Source: an uncultured Croceitalea sp.
GTDB lineage: Bacteria; Bacteroidota; Bacteroidia; Flavobacteriales; Flavobacteriaceae
Direction of reading: 5' to 3'
Length of the DNA stretch: 34,725 nucleotides
NCBI GenBank assembly: GCA_937926215.1
Contig: CALEYA010000037.1
Span: forward strand, 1 to 34,725
The notes beneath the pieces are model-generated. The model did not search any database, was not told the origin of the DNA, and saw only the letters and a list, made by a program, of their open reading frames with translations. The translations under genes were made by a program, and so were the position numbers. Positions 11,095-19,463 of this stretch are shown here, piece by piece (position 1 is the first letter of the stretch; each line of letters begins with the position of its first letter).

Positions 11095-13233
11095 TTAATT
11101 TGATGGCACTTTCCCCTCTAAATCCAGGATAAACGCATATTCCTTAGCGGTCTCCTTAAGCGCTTCAAACCTCCCTGAGGCCCCACCGTGGCCTGCATCC
11201 ATATTGGTTTCCAAAAACAGTTGCTTGTTGTTGGTTCTGTATTCCCTCAATTTTGCCACCCATTTTGCCGGTTCCCAATATTGCACTTGCGAATCATGCA
11301 GTCCGGTAGTCACCAAAAGGTTGGGATAGGCCATTTTACCAACATTATCATAAGGGGAATACGCTTTCATATAGTCGTAATATAACTTTTCATTTGGATT
11401 CCCCCACTCATCATACTCCCCGGTAGTCAACGGAATACTGTCGTCCAACATGGTAGTGATCACATCTACAAAAGGCACTTGTGCAACCACACCATTGTAA
11501 AGTCCCGGTGCCATATTTACTATAGCCCCCATGAGCAAGCCCCCGGCGGAACCACCCATGGCGTACAAATGTTCTTTGCTGGTATAGTTGCTGGAAATCA
11601 AATGTTCGGAAACCGTGATGAAATCTGTAAAAGTGTTCTTTTTAGTTAACAATTTTCCGTCTTCATACCAAGGTCTGCCCAAATACTCGCCTCCACGCAC
11701 ATGGGCAATGGCGAAGACAAAACCACGATCCAATAAACTTAATCGTCCTGTTGAAAAGTACGGGTCTATGGTAGACCCATAAGAGCCATAGGCATATTGT
11801 AACAAGGGCGCGGAGCCGTCCAAAGGCGTATCCTTATGGTATACCAAGGAAATAGGGACCTTAACGCCATCCGTAGCGGTGGCCCATATCCGTTCCGATT
11901 TATAATTGGCACTATCAAATTTACCCCCAAGCACTTCTTGCTCCTTTAAAACCGTTTTTTCCTGGGTACGCATATTAAAATCGATAATAGCGTAAGGCGA
12001 TGTCATGGCATTGTAGAAATAGCGTAGGGTTTCCGTTTCAAAATCAACATTCACAAAAGCCCCGGCCACATAGGTCTCGCTCTCAAAAGGCAGGTAATAG
12101 GCATCCTTGCCGTCCCATCGTACTATTTTAAGTTTGTTCAATCCCTTCTCGCGCTCCGCTAGGACATAGTAATCCTCAAAAATTTCAATATCTTCCAAAA
12201 GCACATCTTCCCGATGGGGAATGAAATCCACCCAATCCTCGTGTGAAGTTTTACCTTCCGAAGTTTTCATCAACTTAAAATTGGTTGCGCCGTCCTTATT
12301 GGTCAATACATAAAAACTGTCGTTATAATGCGAGATGGAATATTCCAATCCTTGGGTCCGCTTAGAAAACATGGTAAACTCACCATCCGGTTGGTCCGCT
12401 GGTAGAATTTGATATTCCGATGTCAACGTACTGGAGGAACCAATAACGATGTATTTTTTTGATTTTGTTTTGTATACAAAGGTGTTGTAGGTGTCATCAG
12501 CTTCATGAAAAACCAATTTATCGGTAGCGGTATCCGTACCAAGAATATGCTTGTAAATCTTATCGGAACGTAGCGTTACCGGGTCTTTTTTAGTGTAGAA
12601 CACCGTTTTATTATCCGCGGCCCAAACTGTTCCGCCCGTGGTATTCTCTATTTTATCGGCATATAGCTTCCCAGTGGTCAAATCTTTAAACTGAATATGG
12701 TATTGCCTCCTGGATACGGTATCTACAGCAAAGGCAGCTATGGTGTTATCCGGACTTACCGCAATTCCCCTCAAATTAAAATAGTCATGTCCTTTGGCCA
12801 ATTGGTTGCAATTGAACAGGATTTCTTCTTCATTTTCCAACGACCCTTTCTTTCTGGAGTAAATAGGATACTCCTTACCAACCTCATAACGTGTAATATA
12901 GTAGTACCCGTTCTTCTTATAGGGTACGGAAGTGTCATCTTCCTTAATGCGCGATTTCATTTCAATATAAAGTTCTTCTTGAAAAGCCACGGTATGCTTG
13001 GTACTTTCCTTGTAAAAGGTATTTTCCGCTTCTAAATAAGCGATGACCTCAGGATTCTCGCGCTCGTTCAACCAATAATAATCGTCTACCCGCACATCGC
13101 CATGGATTTCCAGTTGTTTTGGTTTTTTGGGTGCTTCAGGTGCTTGTAATTCCATTTTAGTTTGTTCTTTACACGAATTTGCAAAAGTAAGACAGACAAT
13201 AGAAAGAAGTAGGTAATTGGTGGTTGTTTTCAT
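11095..13233 (-). CDS. S9 family prolyl oligopeptidase (oligopeptidase B type), lipoprotein
   Basis: The 712-residue serine peptidase cleaves short peptides. In the oligopeptidase B subgroup cleavage follows basic residues. An N-terminal beta-propeller (WLNERENPEVIAYLEAEN near the start, many D/W repeats) precedes an alpha/beta-hydrolase domain. The catalytic Ser is at about 562 in AMGGSAGGLL, with Asp expected in TTGLHDSQVQYWEP and His in DAGHGGASGR near the C-terminus. The N-terminus is a signal peptide ending in a lipobox-like FANSC with Cys at 21, so the protein is predicted to be a lipoprotein in the periplasm or outer membrane, whereas the E. coli enzyme is cytosolic. Its 3' end is 63 bases from the next gene on the same strand. 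Confidence 0.9.
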   Translation of the reverse strand: MKTTTNYLLLSIVCLTFANSCKEQTKMELQAPEAPKKPKQLEIHGDVRVDDYYWLNERENPEVIAYLEAENTFYKESTKHTVAFQEELYIEMKSRIKEDDTSVPYKKNGYYYITRYEVGKEYPIYSRKKGSLENEEEILFNCNQLAKGHDYFNLRGIAVSPDNTIAAFAVDTVSRRQYHIQFKDLTTGKLYADKIENTTGGTVWAADNKTVFYTKKDPVTLRSDKIYKHILGTDTATDKLVFHEADDTYNTFVYKTKSKKYIVIGSSSTLTSEYQILPADQPDGEFTMFSKRTQGLEYSISHYNDSFYVLTNKDGATNFKLMKTSEGKTSHEDWVDFIPHREDVLLEDIEIFEDYYVLAEREKGLNKLKIVRWDGKDAYYLPFESETYVAGAFVNVDFETETLRYFYNAMTSPYAIIDFNMRTQEKTVLKEQEVLGGKFDSANYKSERIWATATDGVKVPISLVYHKDTPLDGSAPLLQYAYGSYGSTIDPYFSTGRLSLLDRGFVFAIAHVRGGEYLGRPWYEDGKLLTKKNTFTDFITVSEHLISSNYTSKEHLYAMGGSAGGLLMGAIVNMAPGLYNGVVAQVPFVDVITTMLDDSIPLTTGEYDEWGNPNEKLYYDYMKAYSPYDNVGKMAYPNLLVTTGLHDSQVQYWEPAKWVAKLREYRTNNKQLFLETNMDAGHGGASGRFEALKETAKEYAFILDLEGKVPSN

Positions 13234-13362
13234 TTATGGTATAATTTTTGGCAATTTACTCCATAATGCAGATTTAAATCTAATTTTAGTGAGACAAAAT
13301 GCTCTTGATCTTGTCCAAAACCAAGATGATTTAGTGCCGTTGAATACTCAAACCAAGTGGTT

Positions 13363-13395
13363 ATTGGGCTTACGAGAAGGTTTTTACTAATTTTG
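13363..13395 (+). promoter_or_regulatory. Predicted promoter of ybaB
   Basis: ATTG (13363-13366), 21 bases, then TAATTTTG (13388-13395) match the Bacteroidota TTTG / TAnnTTTG consensus, with the -7 element exact. The ATG follows 29 bases after the -7 box, leaving a plausible short leader. Confidence 0.65.
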
Positions 13396-13424
13396 TAGGG
13401 AATACGATTTAAAATAGCTTAGAT

Positions 13425-13751
13425 ATGTTTGGAGATATTATGGGCATGATGGGAAAATTAAAAGAGGCCCAAGCCAAAGTAGAAGCTACCAAAAAAAGAT
13501 TGGACACCGTAATGGTGGAAGAACAATCTGCTGATGGTCTATTACGTGTTACCCTTACCGCCAATAGGGAGGTAAGGTCCATAACTTTGGATGATTCCCT
13601 TTTAAAGGATAAGGAGCAGTTGGAAGACTATTTGGTCATCACCCTTAATAAAGCTATTGCCAAAGCTACTTCGGTCAATGAAGCGGAACTGGGAGCGGTT
13701 GCCAAAGAGGGGATGCCCAATATTCCGGGAATGGATGCGTTATTTAAATAG
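13425..13751 (+). CDS. YbaB/EbfC family nucleoid-associated protein
   Basis: The 108-residue protein has the family pattern: an N-terminal helix ([26 protein letters not shown]), a central beta-sheet ending in [21 protein letters not shown], then the C-terminal helical segment with [16 protein letters not shown]. YbaB proteins form tweezer-shaped dimers that bind DNA and often lie near dnaX and recR, but those genes are not in this window. It is probably co-transcribed with the thioredoxin-like gene 33 bases downstream. Confidence 0.9.
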   Translation: MFGDIMGMMGKLKEAQAKVEATKKRLDTVMVEEQSADGLLRVTLTANREVRSITLDDSLLKDKEQLEDYLVITLNKAIAKATSVNEAELGAVAKEGMPNIPGMDALFK

Positions 13752-13784
13752 TAGTAAAGGAAAATACACCTAATTCGTAGTGTT

Positions 13785-14231
13785 ATGAAAGTATTGATTT
13801 ATAGTTTGATTCTTTTTTTAGTTCCATTTAGTAATGAAACTGCCACCACAAGTGTGGATTGGAAAACCGATTACGGTATGGTACTAAAAAGGGCTAAAAA
13901 AGAAAAAAAGAACGTATTGGTCTATTTTACGGGCAGCGATTGGTGTCCTCCATGTAAAATGCTGAAAAAGGACCTTTTTGAAACCGATGCCTTTAAAACG
14001 GCATCAGAAGATTATGTGTTGTTGTATGTCGATATTCCACGGAATAAGGACTTGATTACTCCCGAACAGCTGGCGCAAAACAAAAGCCTATTGAGCAAAT
14101 ACAATAAAAAAGGTGTTTTCCCTTTATTGGCCGTGCTAAGTCCAAATGGTGTGCTGTTGGATGACTATTCCGGCTACAGTATGAACGGCGAAGTTGGCTA
14201 TCATCTGGATTTTATCAAACGAAACAAATAG
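13785..14231 (+). CDS. Exported thioredoxin-like protein
   Basis: The 148-residue product starts with a hydrophobic signal-type segment (MKVLIYSLILFLVPFS) followed by a thioredoxin fold. The redox motif is DWCPPCKML, with Cys at 54 and 57, preceded by the strand NVLVYFTGS. The cis-Pro-like region GVFPLLAVLSPNG follows. A CPPC centre is less common than CGPC and is found in several periplasmic thiol reductases. It probably reduces or rearranges disulfides in the periplasm. The substrate is unknown. Confidence 0.85.
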   Translation: MKVLIYSLILFLVPFSNETATTSVDWKTDYGMVLKRAKKEKKNVLVYFTGSDWCPPCKMLKKDLFETDAFKTASEDYVLLYVDIPRNKDLITPEQLAQNKSLLSKYNKKGVFPLLAVLSPNGVLLDDYSGYSMNGEVGYHLDFIKRNK

Positions 14232-14278
14232 CAATAAACTACCCCCAAGGGTATTCTATCCTTTGGCGGTACCAATAA

Positions 14279-14308
14279 AAAAACTCCGATGTAACCATCG
14301 GAGTTTTT
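14279..14308. terminator. Bidirectional terminator
   Basis: AAAAACTCCGATG-TAAC-CATCGGAGTTTTT is a perfect 13-base-pair stem with a 4-base loop and A/T runs on both flanks, so it can end transcription from the thioredoxin gene (plus) and from the OmpA-family gene (minus). Confidence 0.9.
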
Positions 14309-14332
14309 AGTTGTATGCTTATGGGGAACGGT

Positions 14333-15430
14333 TTAGTTGATCAACCTAAACTCGGTCCTTCTGTTAGAAGCGTGCTCTCTTTCCGTACAAGAAACACCAT
14401 CCGAACATCTGTTCTTTAATTTATTTTCACCATATCCGTTGGCTACTAACAAGCTAGCGTTAACGCCATTGGCAATCAAGTAATCCGCAACCGCTTTGGC
14501 CCTTCTTTCAGAAAGACTTTGGTTTGAAGAAGCAGTACCTCTAGCATCAGTATGGGAAGCGATTTCCAATTTAGCACCTGGGTTTTGCTGTAATACGGGC
14601 ATCAACCTAGAATCGATGATTTTTTTGGCTTCGCTTGTCAAGGTAGCGCTACCCAAATTCCAGTTGATCGGAAGTGCCTGGTACTCTACTAAAGAACACT
14701 CAACCTCTTTCCAAGTAGTAAGACCACCTTTAGTTTTCAATACTTCTTTAGTAACTGTTTTGGTAACAGCTGGTACTGTTTCCTCAACAGTATAAGCATC
14801 TTTATCAATAACCGTTCTTGTAATGGTATTGTACTCAGCAGGAATTACTTCTTCAACAACCTTTGCAGGCTCTAACATCACCCTTTTTGTATAGCTAGCG
14901 TTCTTAGCAGCGATAGGGGTTTTTGAAGCACTGGCATCAGCAGCCAAAACTTGCGTGCTCACGGTAGTGAATTCGGCAGGGTAGCCTTTGTAACACCAGT
15001 AGCGGCAGTCATCTGGGTTTCCAGAAGCACAATCAGGTGCTGGAGAACCTAGCTCCCACTGGGCGTAAGCTGGTTTAACTTCGATAGTTTCCGAAGAAGA
15101 ACGGAACGTTGCGGGACTAATCTTTAGTGAATTTGCTCCTTCTTTAGAAACATAACTAACTGTTTCCGTACCCCATTTGGCAGGAACAACAGTCATTTTT
15201 TTACCTTCTTCTTTGATTAGCACACGCTCAGTAACCGTTTTAAAAGTCGCTGGAACGGTTTTTAAAACCTTGTAAGCAGGTTTTACTTCCACTGTCATAG
15301 TTTCATTTACGTAAACATCTGGGGTAGTACAACGCACGTAGCATTTTCCGGGTTCTGGATTCTGCGGTAAATCTTGCGCACTCATGGTAGCGACGGCAAA
15401 AATAGCCGTTAATAGTAATAGTTTTTTCAT
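14333..15430 (-). CDS. OmpA family protein with N-terminal repeats
   Basis: The 365-residue protein has a signal peptide (MKKLLLLTAIFAVATMSAQ), a repetitive middle and a C-terminal OmpA peptidoglycan-binding domain of about 110 residues. The OmpA signature is clear: IASHTDARGTASSNQSLSER, RAKAVADYLIANGV and the NRRTEFRLIN end. Between residues about 50 and 245 there are at least five related units with a core like V-P-A-x-(F/Y)-x-T-(V/I)-T, for example TVPATFKTVTERV and VIPAEYNTITRTV. The domain anchors the outer membrane to the cell wall. The repeat part has no beta-barrel look and I cannot assign a role. The gene is likely monocistronic. Confidence 0.9.
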   Translation of the reverse strand: MKKLLLLTAIFAVATMSAQDLPQNPEPGKCYVRCTTPDVYVNETMTVEVKPAYKVLKTVPATFKTVTERVLIKEEGKKMTVVPAKWGTETVSYVSKEGANSLKISPATFRSSSETIEVKPAYAQWELGSPAPDCASGNPDDCRYWCYKGYPAEFTTVSTQVLAADASASKTPIAAKNASYTKRVMLEPAKVVEEVIPAEYNTITRTVIDKDAYTVEETVPAVTKTVTKEVLKTKGGLTTWKEVECSLVEYQALPINWNLGSATLTSEAKKIIDSRLMPVLQQNPGAKLEIASHTDARGTASSNQSLSERRAKAVADYLIANGVNASLLVANGYGENKLKNRCSDGVSCTEREHASNRRTEFRLIN

Positions 15431-15464
15431 CGTTGATAAAGTGTTTAATTAAAATTAAGTCCAG

Positions 15465-15498
15465 CAATATAATCGCTGATTTTCTTATTAGAAACAAA
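15465..15498 (-). promoter_or_regulatory. Possible promoter of the OmpA-family gene
   Basis: On the minus strand TTTG (plus 15495-15498) and TATATTG (plus 15465-15471) are separated by 23 bases, a weaker match to the Bacteroidota consensus because the -7 box has one T fewer. It would give a leader of about 30 bases. Confidence 0.35.
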
Positions 15499-15585
15499 CT
15501 TCTTAAAAAAGTCACAAAATTTACAGAAAACGCAATGACTTTCCTTAATATGCTGATAATACTTCAAAGGATTTCGGACCAATTA

Positions 15586-15617
15586 GTTGACATGCAATAA
15601 TTAAAAACCTATTTTTA
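15586..15617 (+). promoter_or_regulatory. Possible promoter of the YegP-like gene
   Basis: GTTG (15586-15589), 20 bases and TATTTTTA (15610-15617) are close to TTTG-N19-TAnnTTTG, with one mismatch in each element, and lie 13 bases before the ATG. Confidence 0.45.
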
Positions 15618-15630
15618 AGAAAAAGTAGGT

Positions 15631-15936
15631 ATGATTACAGTAGAAAACGCGAATAAAAATGGGTTTCAATTTAAGGTAACATCCCGTTCCGGAAACACGC
15701 TTTTGGAAAGTATTGCATTTACGGATAAGCGTGAAGCGGAACAGACCGTACAACAATTATCAAGGGCACAGGTCACTTTTCAAAAAGTGGAACGCAAAAC
15801 CAACCTGGAAGGTAAATTTCTATTCCATCTAAAAAATGAGGAAGGGAAAATATTAGGAACAAGCGGCTTGTATTCGTCGGAAGCAGGCATGGAAAATGGC
15901 ATAAAAAACTTCCGCAAAAACTTAACCAGTGCCTAA
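15631..15936 (+). CDS. YegP/DUF1508 family protein
   Basis: The 101-residue protein consists of two tandem DUF1508 units, as in E. coli YegP. The first contains NGFQFKVTSRSGNTLLESIAF and the second KFLFHLKNEEGKILGTSGLY plus GMENGIKNFRKN, matching the family's 'F-x-F-x-L-K-x-x-N-G-x-x-I-L' and 'GI-x-x-V' signatures. Each unit forms a small beta-sheet plus helix. No molecular function is established. The stop codon overlaps the stop codon of the convergent threonine aldolase gene by four bases. Confidence 0.9.
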   Translation: MITVENANKNGFQFKVTSRSGNTLLESIAFTDKREAEQTVQQLSRAQVTFQKVERKTNLEGKFLFHLKNEEGKILGTSGLYSSEAGMENGIKNFRKNLTSA

Positions 15937-16955
15937 AGATCTTTAAGCAAGCTTAACGTCATCTCATGCTTTTCCGCGGTATAGTCCAAATGGGTGACCA
16001 TTCTTAATTTCCCTTGGCCCATACTTATAATCTGTATGTTCTTTTCTTCCAAGCGTTCCATAAACGTATTGCCGTTCAAAAGGGATTCGTCCAATTCAAA
16101 TATGATAATATTGGTCTCAATAGGCTCCACGCTCTTAATGAAATCCAGATTCCCCAAAACAGCACCTAATTCCTTTGCTTTAGCATGATCCTCCTCCAAG
16201 CGGTTGATATGATGGTCCAAGGCATAAATACCCGCAGCCGCAAGAAATCCTACCTGTCGCATGCCACCCCCTAAAATTTTACGGACCCTAAGGGCGTCAT
16301 GGATTAGGGTTTCACTGCCCACCAACATAGACCCAACAGGGCATCCTAGTCCTTTGCTCAAGCACACGCTTATAGAATCAAACAGCTCTCCATATTGCAT
16401 TGGTGTTTCTTGTTTGGCGACCAATGCGTTCCATAATCGGGCCCCGTCCAAATGGTACTTAAGCCCGTGTTCGTCACACACCTTGCGTATCGCCTTTAGT
16501 TCTTCAAAATCCCAGCAGGCACCACCTCCTTTATTTGCCGTATTTTCAATGCACACCAAAGACGTTAAGGGGCTGTGGTAAAAATCCGGCGGATTTATGG
16601 AAGCTTCCACCTGCGCCGCCGTCATCATACCTCGATTTCCATCGACTAACTTGCAACTAACACCACTATTAAAACTTACCCCTCCCCCTTCATAATTGTA
16701 TACATGGGCATATTTATCGCAAATAAGTTGTTCTCCCGGTTGGGTATGTAGTTTGATGGCTGCTTGATTGGTCATGGAACCGCTAGGAAAAAACAGCGCG
16801 GCTTCCATACCGAAAAGTTTGGCCATTTTAGCTTCCAAGGCGTTCACGGTAGGGTCATTTTTAAAGACATCGTCCCCTACTTTGGCCTGCATCATCGCTT
16901 CAAGCATGCCGGCGGTAGGTTTGGTTACCGTATCACTTATCAGGTTGATTTCCAT
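15933..16955 (-). CDS. ltaE: Low-specificity L-threonine aldolase
   Basis: The 340-residue fold-type I PLP enzyme cleaves L-threonine and L-allo-threonine to glycine and acetaldehyde. The family segments are present: NLISDTVTKPTAGMLEAM at the start, VGDDVFKNDPTVNALEAK, FFPSGSMTNQAAIKLH, YHLDGARLWNALVA with the PLP-interacting Asp and Arg, and SVCLSKGLGCPVGSML with the PLP lysine. No signal peptide is seen. It follows the metalloprotease gene by 19 bases on the same strand, so the two are probably one operon. The only link I can suggest is recycling of amino acids from proteolysis. Confidence 0.92.
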   Translation of the reverse strand: MEINLISDTVTKPTAGMLEAMMQAKVGDDVFKNDPTVNALEAKMAKLFGMEAALFFPSGSMTNQAAIKLHTQPGEQLICDKYAHVYNYEGGGVSFNSGVSCKLVDGNRGMMTAAQVEASINPPDFYHSPLTSLVCIENTANKGGGACWDFEELKAIRKVCDEHGLKYHLDGARLWNALVAKQETPMQYGELFDSISVCLSKGLGCPVGSMLVGSETLIHDALRVRKILGGGMRQVGFLAAAGIYALDHHINRLEEDHAKAKELGAVLGNLDFIKSVEPIETNIIIFELDESLLNGNTFMERLEEKNIQIISMGQGKLRMVTHLDYTAEKHEMTLSLLKDL

Positions 16956-16974
16956 ATGTTAGATACTCTCTATT

Positions 16975-19380
16975 TTAGTTAAAGCATGCCATTCCAATTG
17001 GGGAACCGTCCGGAATTTTAACCGGGACCCTTTTCTTTTCGTAGGCTTTTGGGTTATTGACAAATCCATCTACTTCCTTTTTCATCAAGATGGAAGTAGG
17101 GTCGGTCGCTTTTCCCCCAAGATAGGTCCGTAGGCGCATCAGCTCAAAAAGAATGGTTTCCGTTACCTGCGGATAGCTTTGTCTATCACTGGCCACCTGC
17201 ATTAACTGTTGCAACACCTGCCAATTGACCAATTTCTGGATTTCCCCATAATATCCCTTTTCCAGTTTTTTCTTTACCGTTTCATCAATGACTTTCTTAA
17301 CTACATCATTAAGGGACAATTGTTTGCTATCCAAGGCATGTTGTTGCACCAATCTATTTGCGCGTTGCGGATGAAACAACAATCCCAAGGAAACCCCGGC
17401 TGCGGTTTCCGCAGCACCAAAAGGATCAAAGGCGACCCCTGTCTTACTTTTAAAAGACTCACGACTCCTGCCATAACCTATACTTCTTGGTGGAAACAGG
17501 GCTAACTTATCCTCTGGCACGGCCAATACTTGTGGTTCCAAGGTTCTTAAGAGGGCACCTAAAGCCTCCTCTTGGGTAGCTTTTGATATTGGAAGGACAC
17601 TCCGCTGTCCGTCCCCTTTGACTTTATAATTATAGTCCAGTCCCCCAACAAGTTTGGCGACCGCTTCCGTTTGATATCGGTGGAAGAAATACAAGGGAAC
17701 AAAAACATCTTCCAATACGGAATACGGCTCCCCTGAGCGAATGTTGTCTTCGGAAAAATTAGCGATGGCTATTTCCCTTATTTTTAAAACATTTTCAAGT
17801 TCGGTACTGATGTTCTTTCCATTGTCCCACAAATGCCCCAACGCATGTGCCCCGCCCGTGGGTCTGGCATCTTGATCGGAGATATATCTAAGTCCGTTGT
17901 CCTGTGCTTTTTTTAAAATGGACTGCAAGCCCGTTTCGGTAGACTCCCCATCAGGAAAATCGGTGTATGAATAGGCTACTGTTACCTTGTCCCATTCCCC
18001 GATTCCGGTAGCATAGGCATTGCTAAAATCAATGGCCCCGTTTTGAAGTCCAAACTGGGGATGGGGATAGTCCATGACGGAGGCCCTGCTATTGGTACTG
18101 GCCGCAAAATTATGGGCAAAGCCCAAAGTATGCCCAATTTCATGTGCCGATAATTGTCTAATGCGCGCAAGGGCAAGTTCCAACATGGCCTGATGGTTAT
18201 CATCACGTTCCGCAAAAGGCTTATCCATTAGGGCTTGCGCAATTAAGAAATCCTGTCGTATCCGCAAGCTGCCTAAGCTTACATGCCCTTTCATGATTTC
18301 CCCGGTCCTTGGATCTGTAATACTACTCCCGTAGCTCCATCCCCTAGTGGAACGGTGTACCCATTGGATTACGTTATAGCGTACATCCATAGGATCCGCA
18401 TCATCGGGTAATATTTTAAGTTGAAAGGCATCTTTATAACCAATGGCCTCAAAAGCCTGGTTCCACCAACGTCCGCCATCAAGTAGTGCAGAACGTACAG
18501 GTTCCGGAGTGCCGTTATCCAAATAATAAATAATTGGTTCCACGGCCTCGCTAACGGCGGCTTTTGGGTCCTTCTTTTCCAATCTATGGCGCGTAACAAA
18601 ACGTTTTACTATAGGTGCTTCAACCGGAGTGGCATAATCATAATACGAAAGTGGGTACGATCCACAACGCGGGTCAAATTCCCTTTTATTATAACCATCG
18701 TCCGGCAAGGCAATAAAGGAATGATGTTGGGCAACGGTCACCAAACTTGGGTCTGGCACCACGGAACGAATGTAATCTCCTTTTGGAGAGCCGCCAAAGG
18801 TAAGGGTAACATCAAACTCCACATTCTGAGGAAACGCTTTGGTTCGATCAAAAGCGAATGCGCTTTTCGTTAGGTCCAAACTATAGGTTCCTTGTTTTGC
18901 GTTTTGCAGCCTATTGGCAACACCATGGGCGTCACGCATCAAAAACGAAGTCACATCTACCAAATAACTGCCTTTATCCTCAGCTACTATTGGAAATCCG
19001 TGCAAAACGGATTTTGCAAACGCCTGTTCCACGGACTTCTTTTCCAACGCATTTTCCGTAAGGGCCCTAAACCTTAGGTTCGGTTGAACCAATAACAATT
19101 TGTTACCAGCCTTTCTAAAAAAAACCACCTGTTCGTTGCCTAACTGGCCCCTATCCAAACCAATGTCGTTACTGCCAATACCACTGCTTAAGGAATACAC
19201 ATAAAGAAAGTCCTTTTCCAAATCATCTACCTGTAAATACAGCTTATCTTCTTCTTGGTGATAGAAGAAATCAAAAAAGCCTTCAAACTTTTGGGCATCC
19301 TTTGTTTTTTCGAATGCTTGGGAATGTCCTAAAACACTAGCGAAAAGGAACAAAACGAAGCAAGGTACGGTGGTTTTCAT
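16975..19380 (-). CDS. Zinc-dependent metalloprotease, DUF5117/DUF4953 type
   Basis: The 801-residue protein has a signal peptide (MKTTVPCFVLFLFASVLGHSQAF) and a metzincin-like zinc site. HEIGHTLGFAHN gives His 413, Glu 414, His 417 and His 423, and SVMDYPHP supplies the Met-turn. The N-terminal 350 or so residues match the DUF5117/DUF5118-type beta-rich regions (FFDFFYHQEEDKLYLQVDD) common in Bacteroidota. It is likely a periplasmic or outer-membrane peptidase. The physiological substrate is not known. It is divergent from prfB with 83 bases between start codons and leads an operon with threonine aldolase. Confidence 0.88.
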   Translation of the reverse strand: MKTTVPCFVLFLFASVLGHSQAFEKTKDAQKFEGFFDFFYHQEEDKLYLQVDDLEKDFLYVYSLSSGIGSNDIGLDRGQLGNEQVVFFRKAGNKLLLVQPNLRFRALTENALEKKSVEQAFAKSVLHGFPIVAEDKGSYLVDVTSFLMRDAHGVANRLQNAKQGTYSLDLTKSAFAFDRTKAFPQNVEFDVTLTFGGSPKGDYIRSVVPDPSLVTVAQHHSFIALPDDGYNKREFDPRCGSYPLSYYDYATPVEAPIVKRFVTRHRLEKKDPKAAVSEAVEPIIYYLDNGTPEPVRSALLDGGRWWNQAFEAIGYKDAFQLKILPDDADPMDVRYNVIQWVHRSTRGWSYGSSITDPRTGEIMKGHVSLGSLRIRQDFLIAQALMDKPFAERDDNHQAMLELALARIRQLSAHEIGHTLGFAHNFAASTNSRASVMDYPHPQFGLQNGAIDFSNAYATGIGEWDKVTVAYSYTDFPDGESTETGLQSILKKAQDNGLRYISDQDARPTGGAHALGHLWDNGKNISTELENVLKIREIAIANFSEDNIRSGEPYSVLEDVFVPLYFFHRYQTEAVAKLVGGLDYNYKVKGDGQRSVLPISKATQEEALGALLRTLEPQVLAVPEDKLALFPPRSIGYGRSRESFKSKTGVAFDPFGAAETAAGVSLGLLFHPQRANRLVQQHALDSKQLSLNDVVKKVIDETVKKKLEKGYYGEIQKLVNWQVLQQLMQVASDRQSYPQVTETILFELMRLRTYLGGKATDPTSILMKKEVDGFVNNPKAYEKKRVPVKIPDGSPIGMACFN

Positions 19381-19417
19381 AGTAGTTAAAATTGGTTTTT
19401 AAATTTAGATAAAATAG

Positions 19418-19448
19418 ATTGCACAACAAGCGGTAAACCTTATTTTTG
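19418..19448 (+). promoter_or_regulatory. Predicted promoter of prfB
   Basis: ATTG (19418-19421), 19 bases, TATTTTTG (19441-19448) fit the Bacteroidota consensus with an exact -7 element, 15 bases before the ATG at 19464. This supports 19464 as the true start rather than internal in-frame codons. Confidence 0.65.
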
Positions 19449-19463
19449 CCACAAATACTTTAT

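Noticed and set aside
13241-13390. Open frame ending at TAA 13388-13390 upstream of ybaB
   Set aside because: No ATG, and it overlaps the start of the peptidase gene and the predicted ybaB promoter. Its 34 or so last codons look coding-like by chance only.
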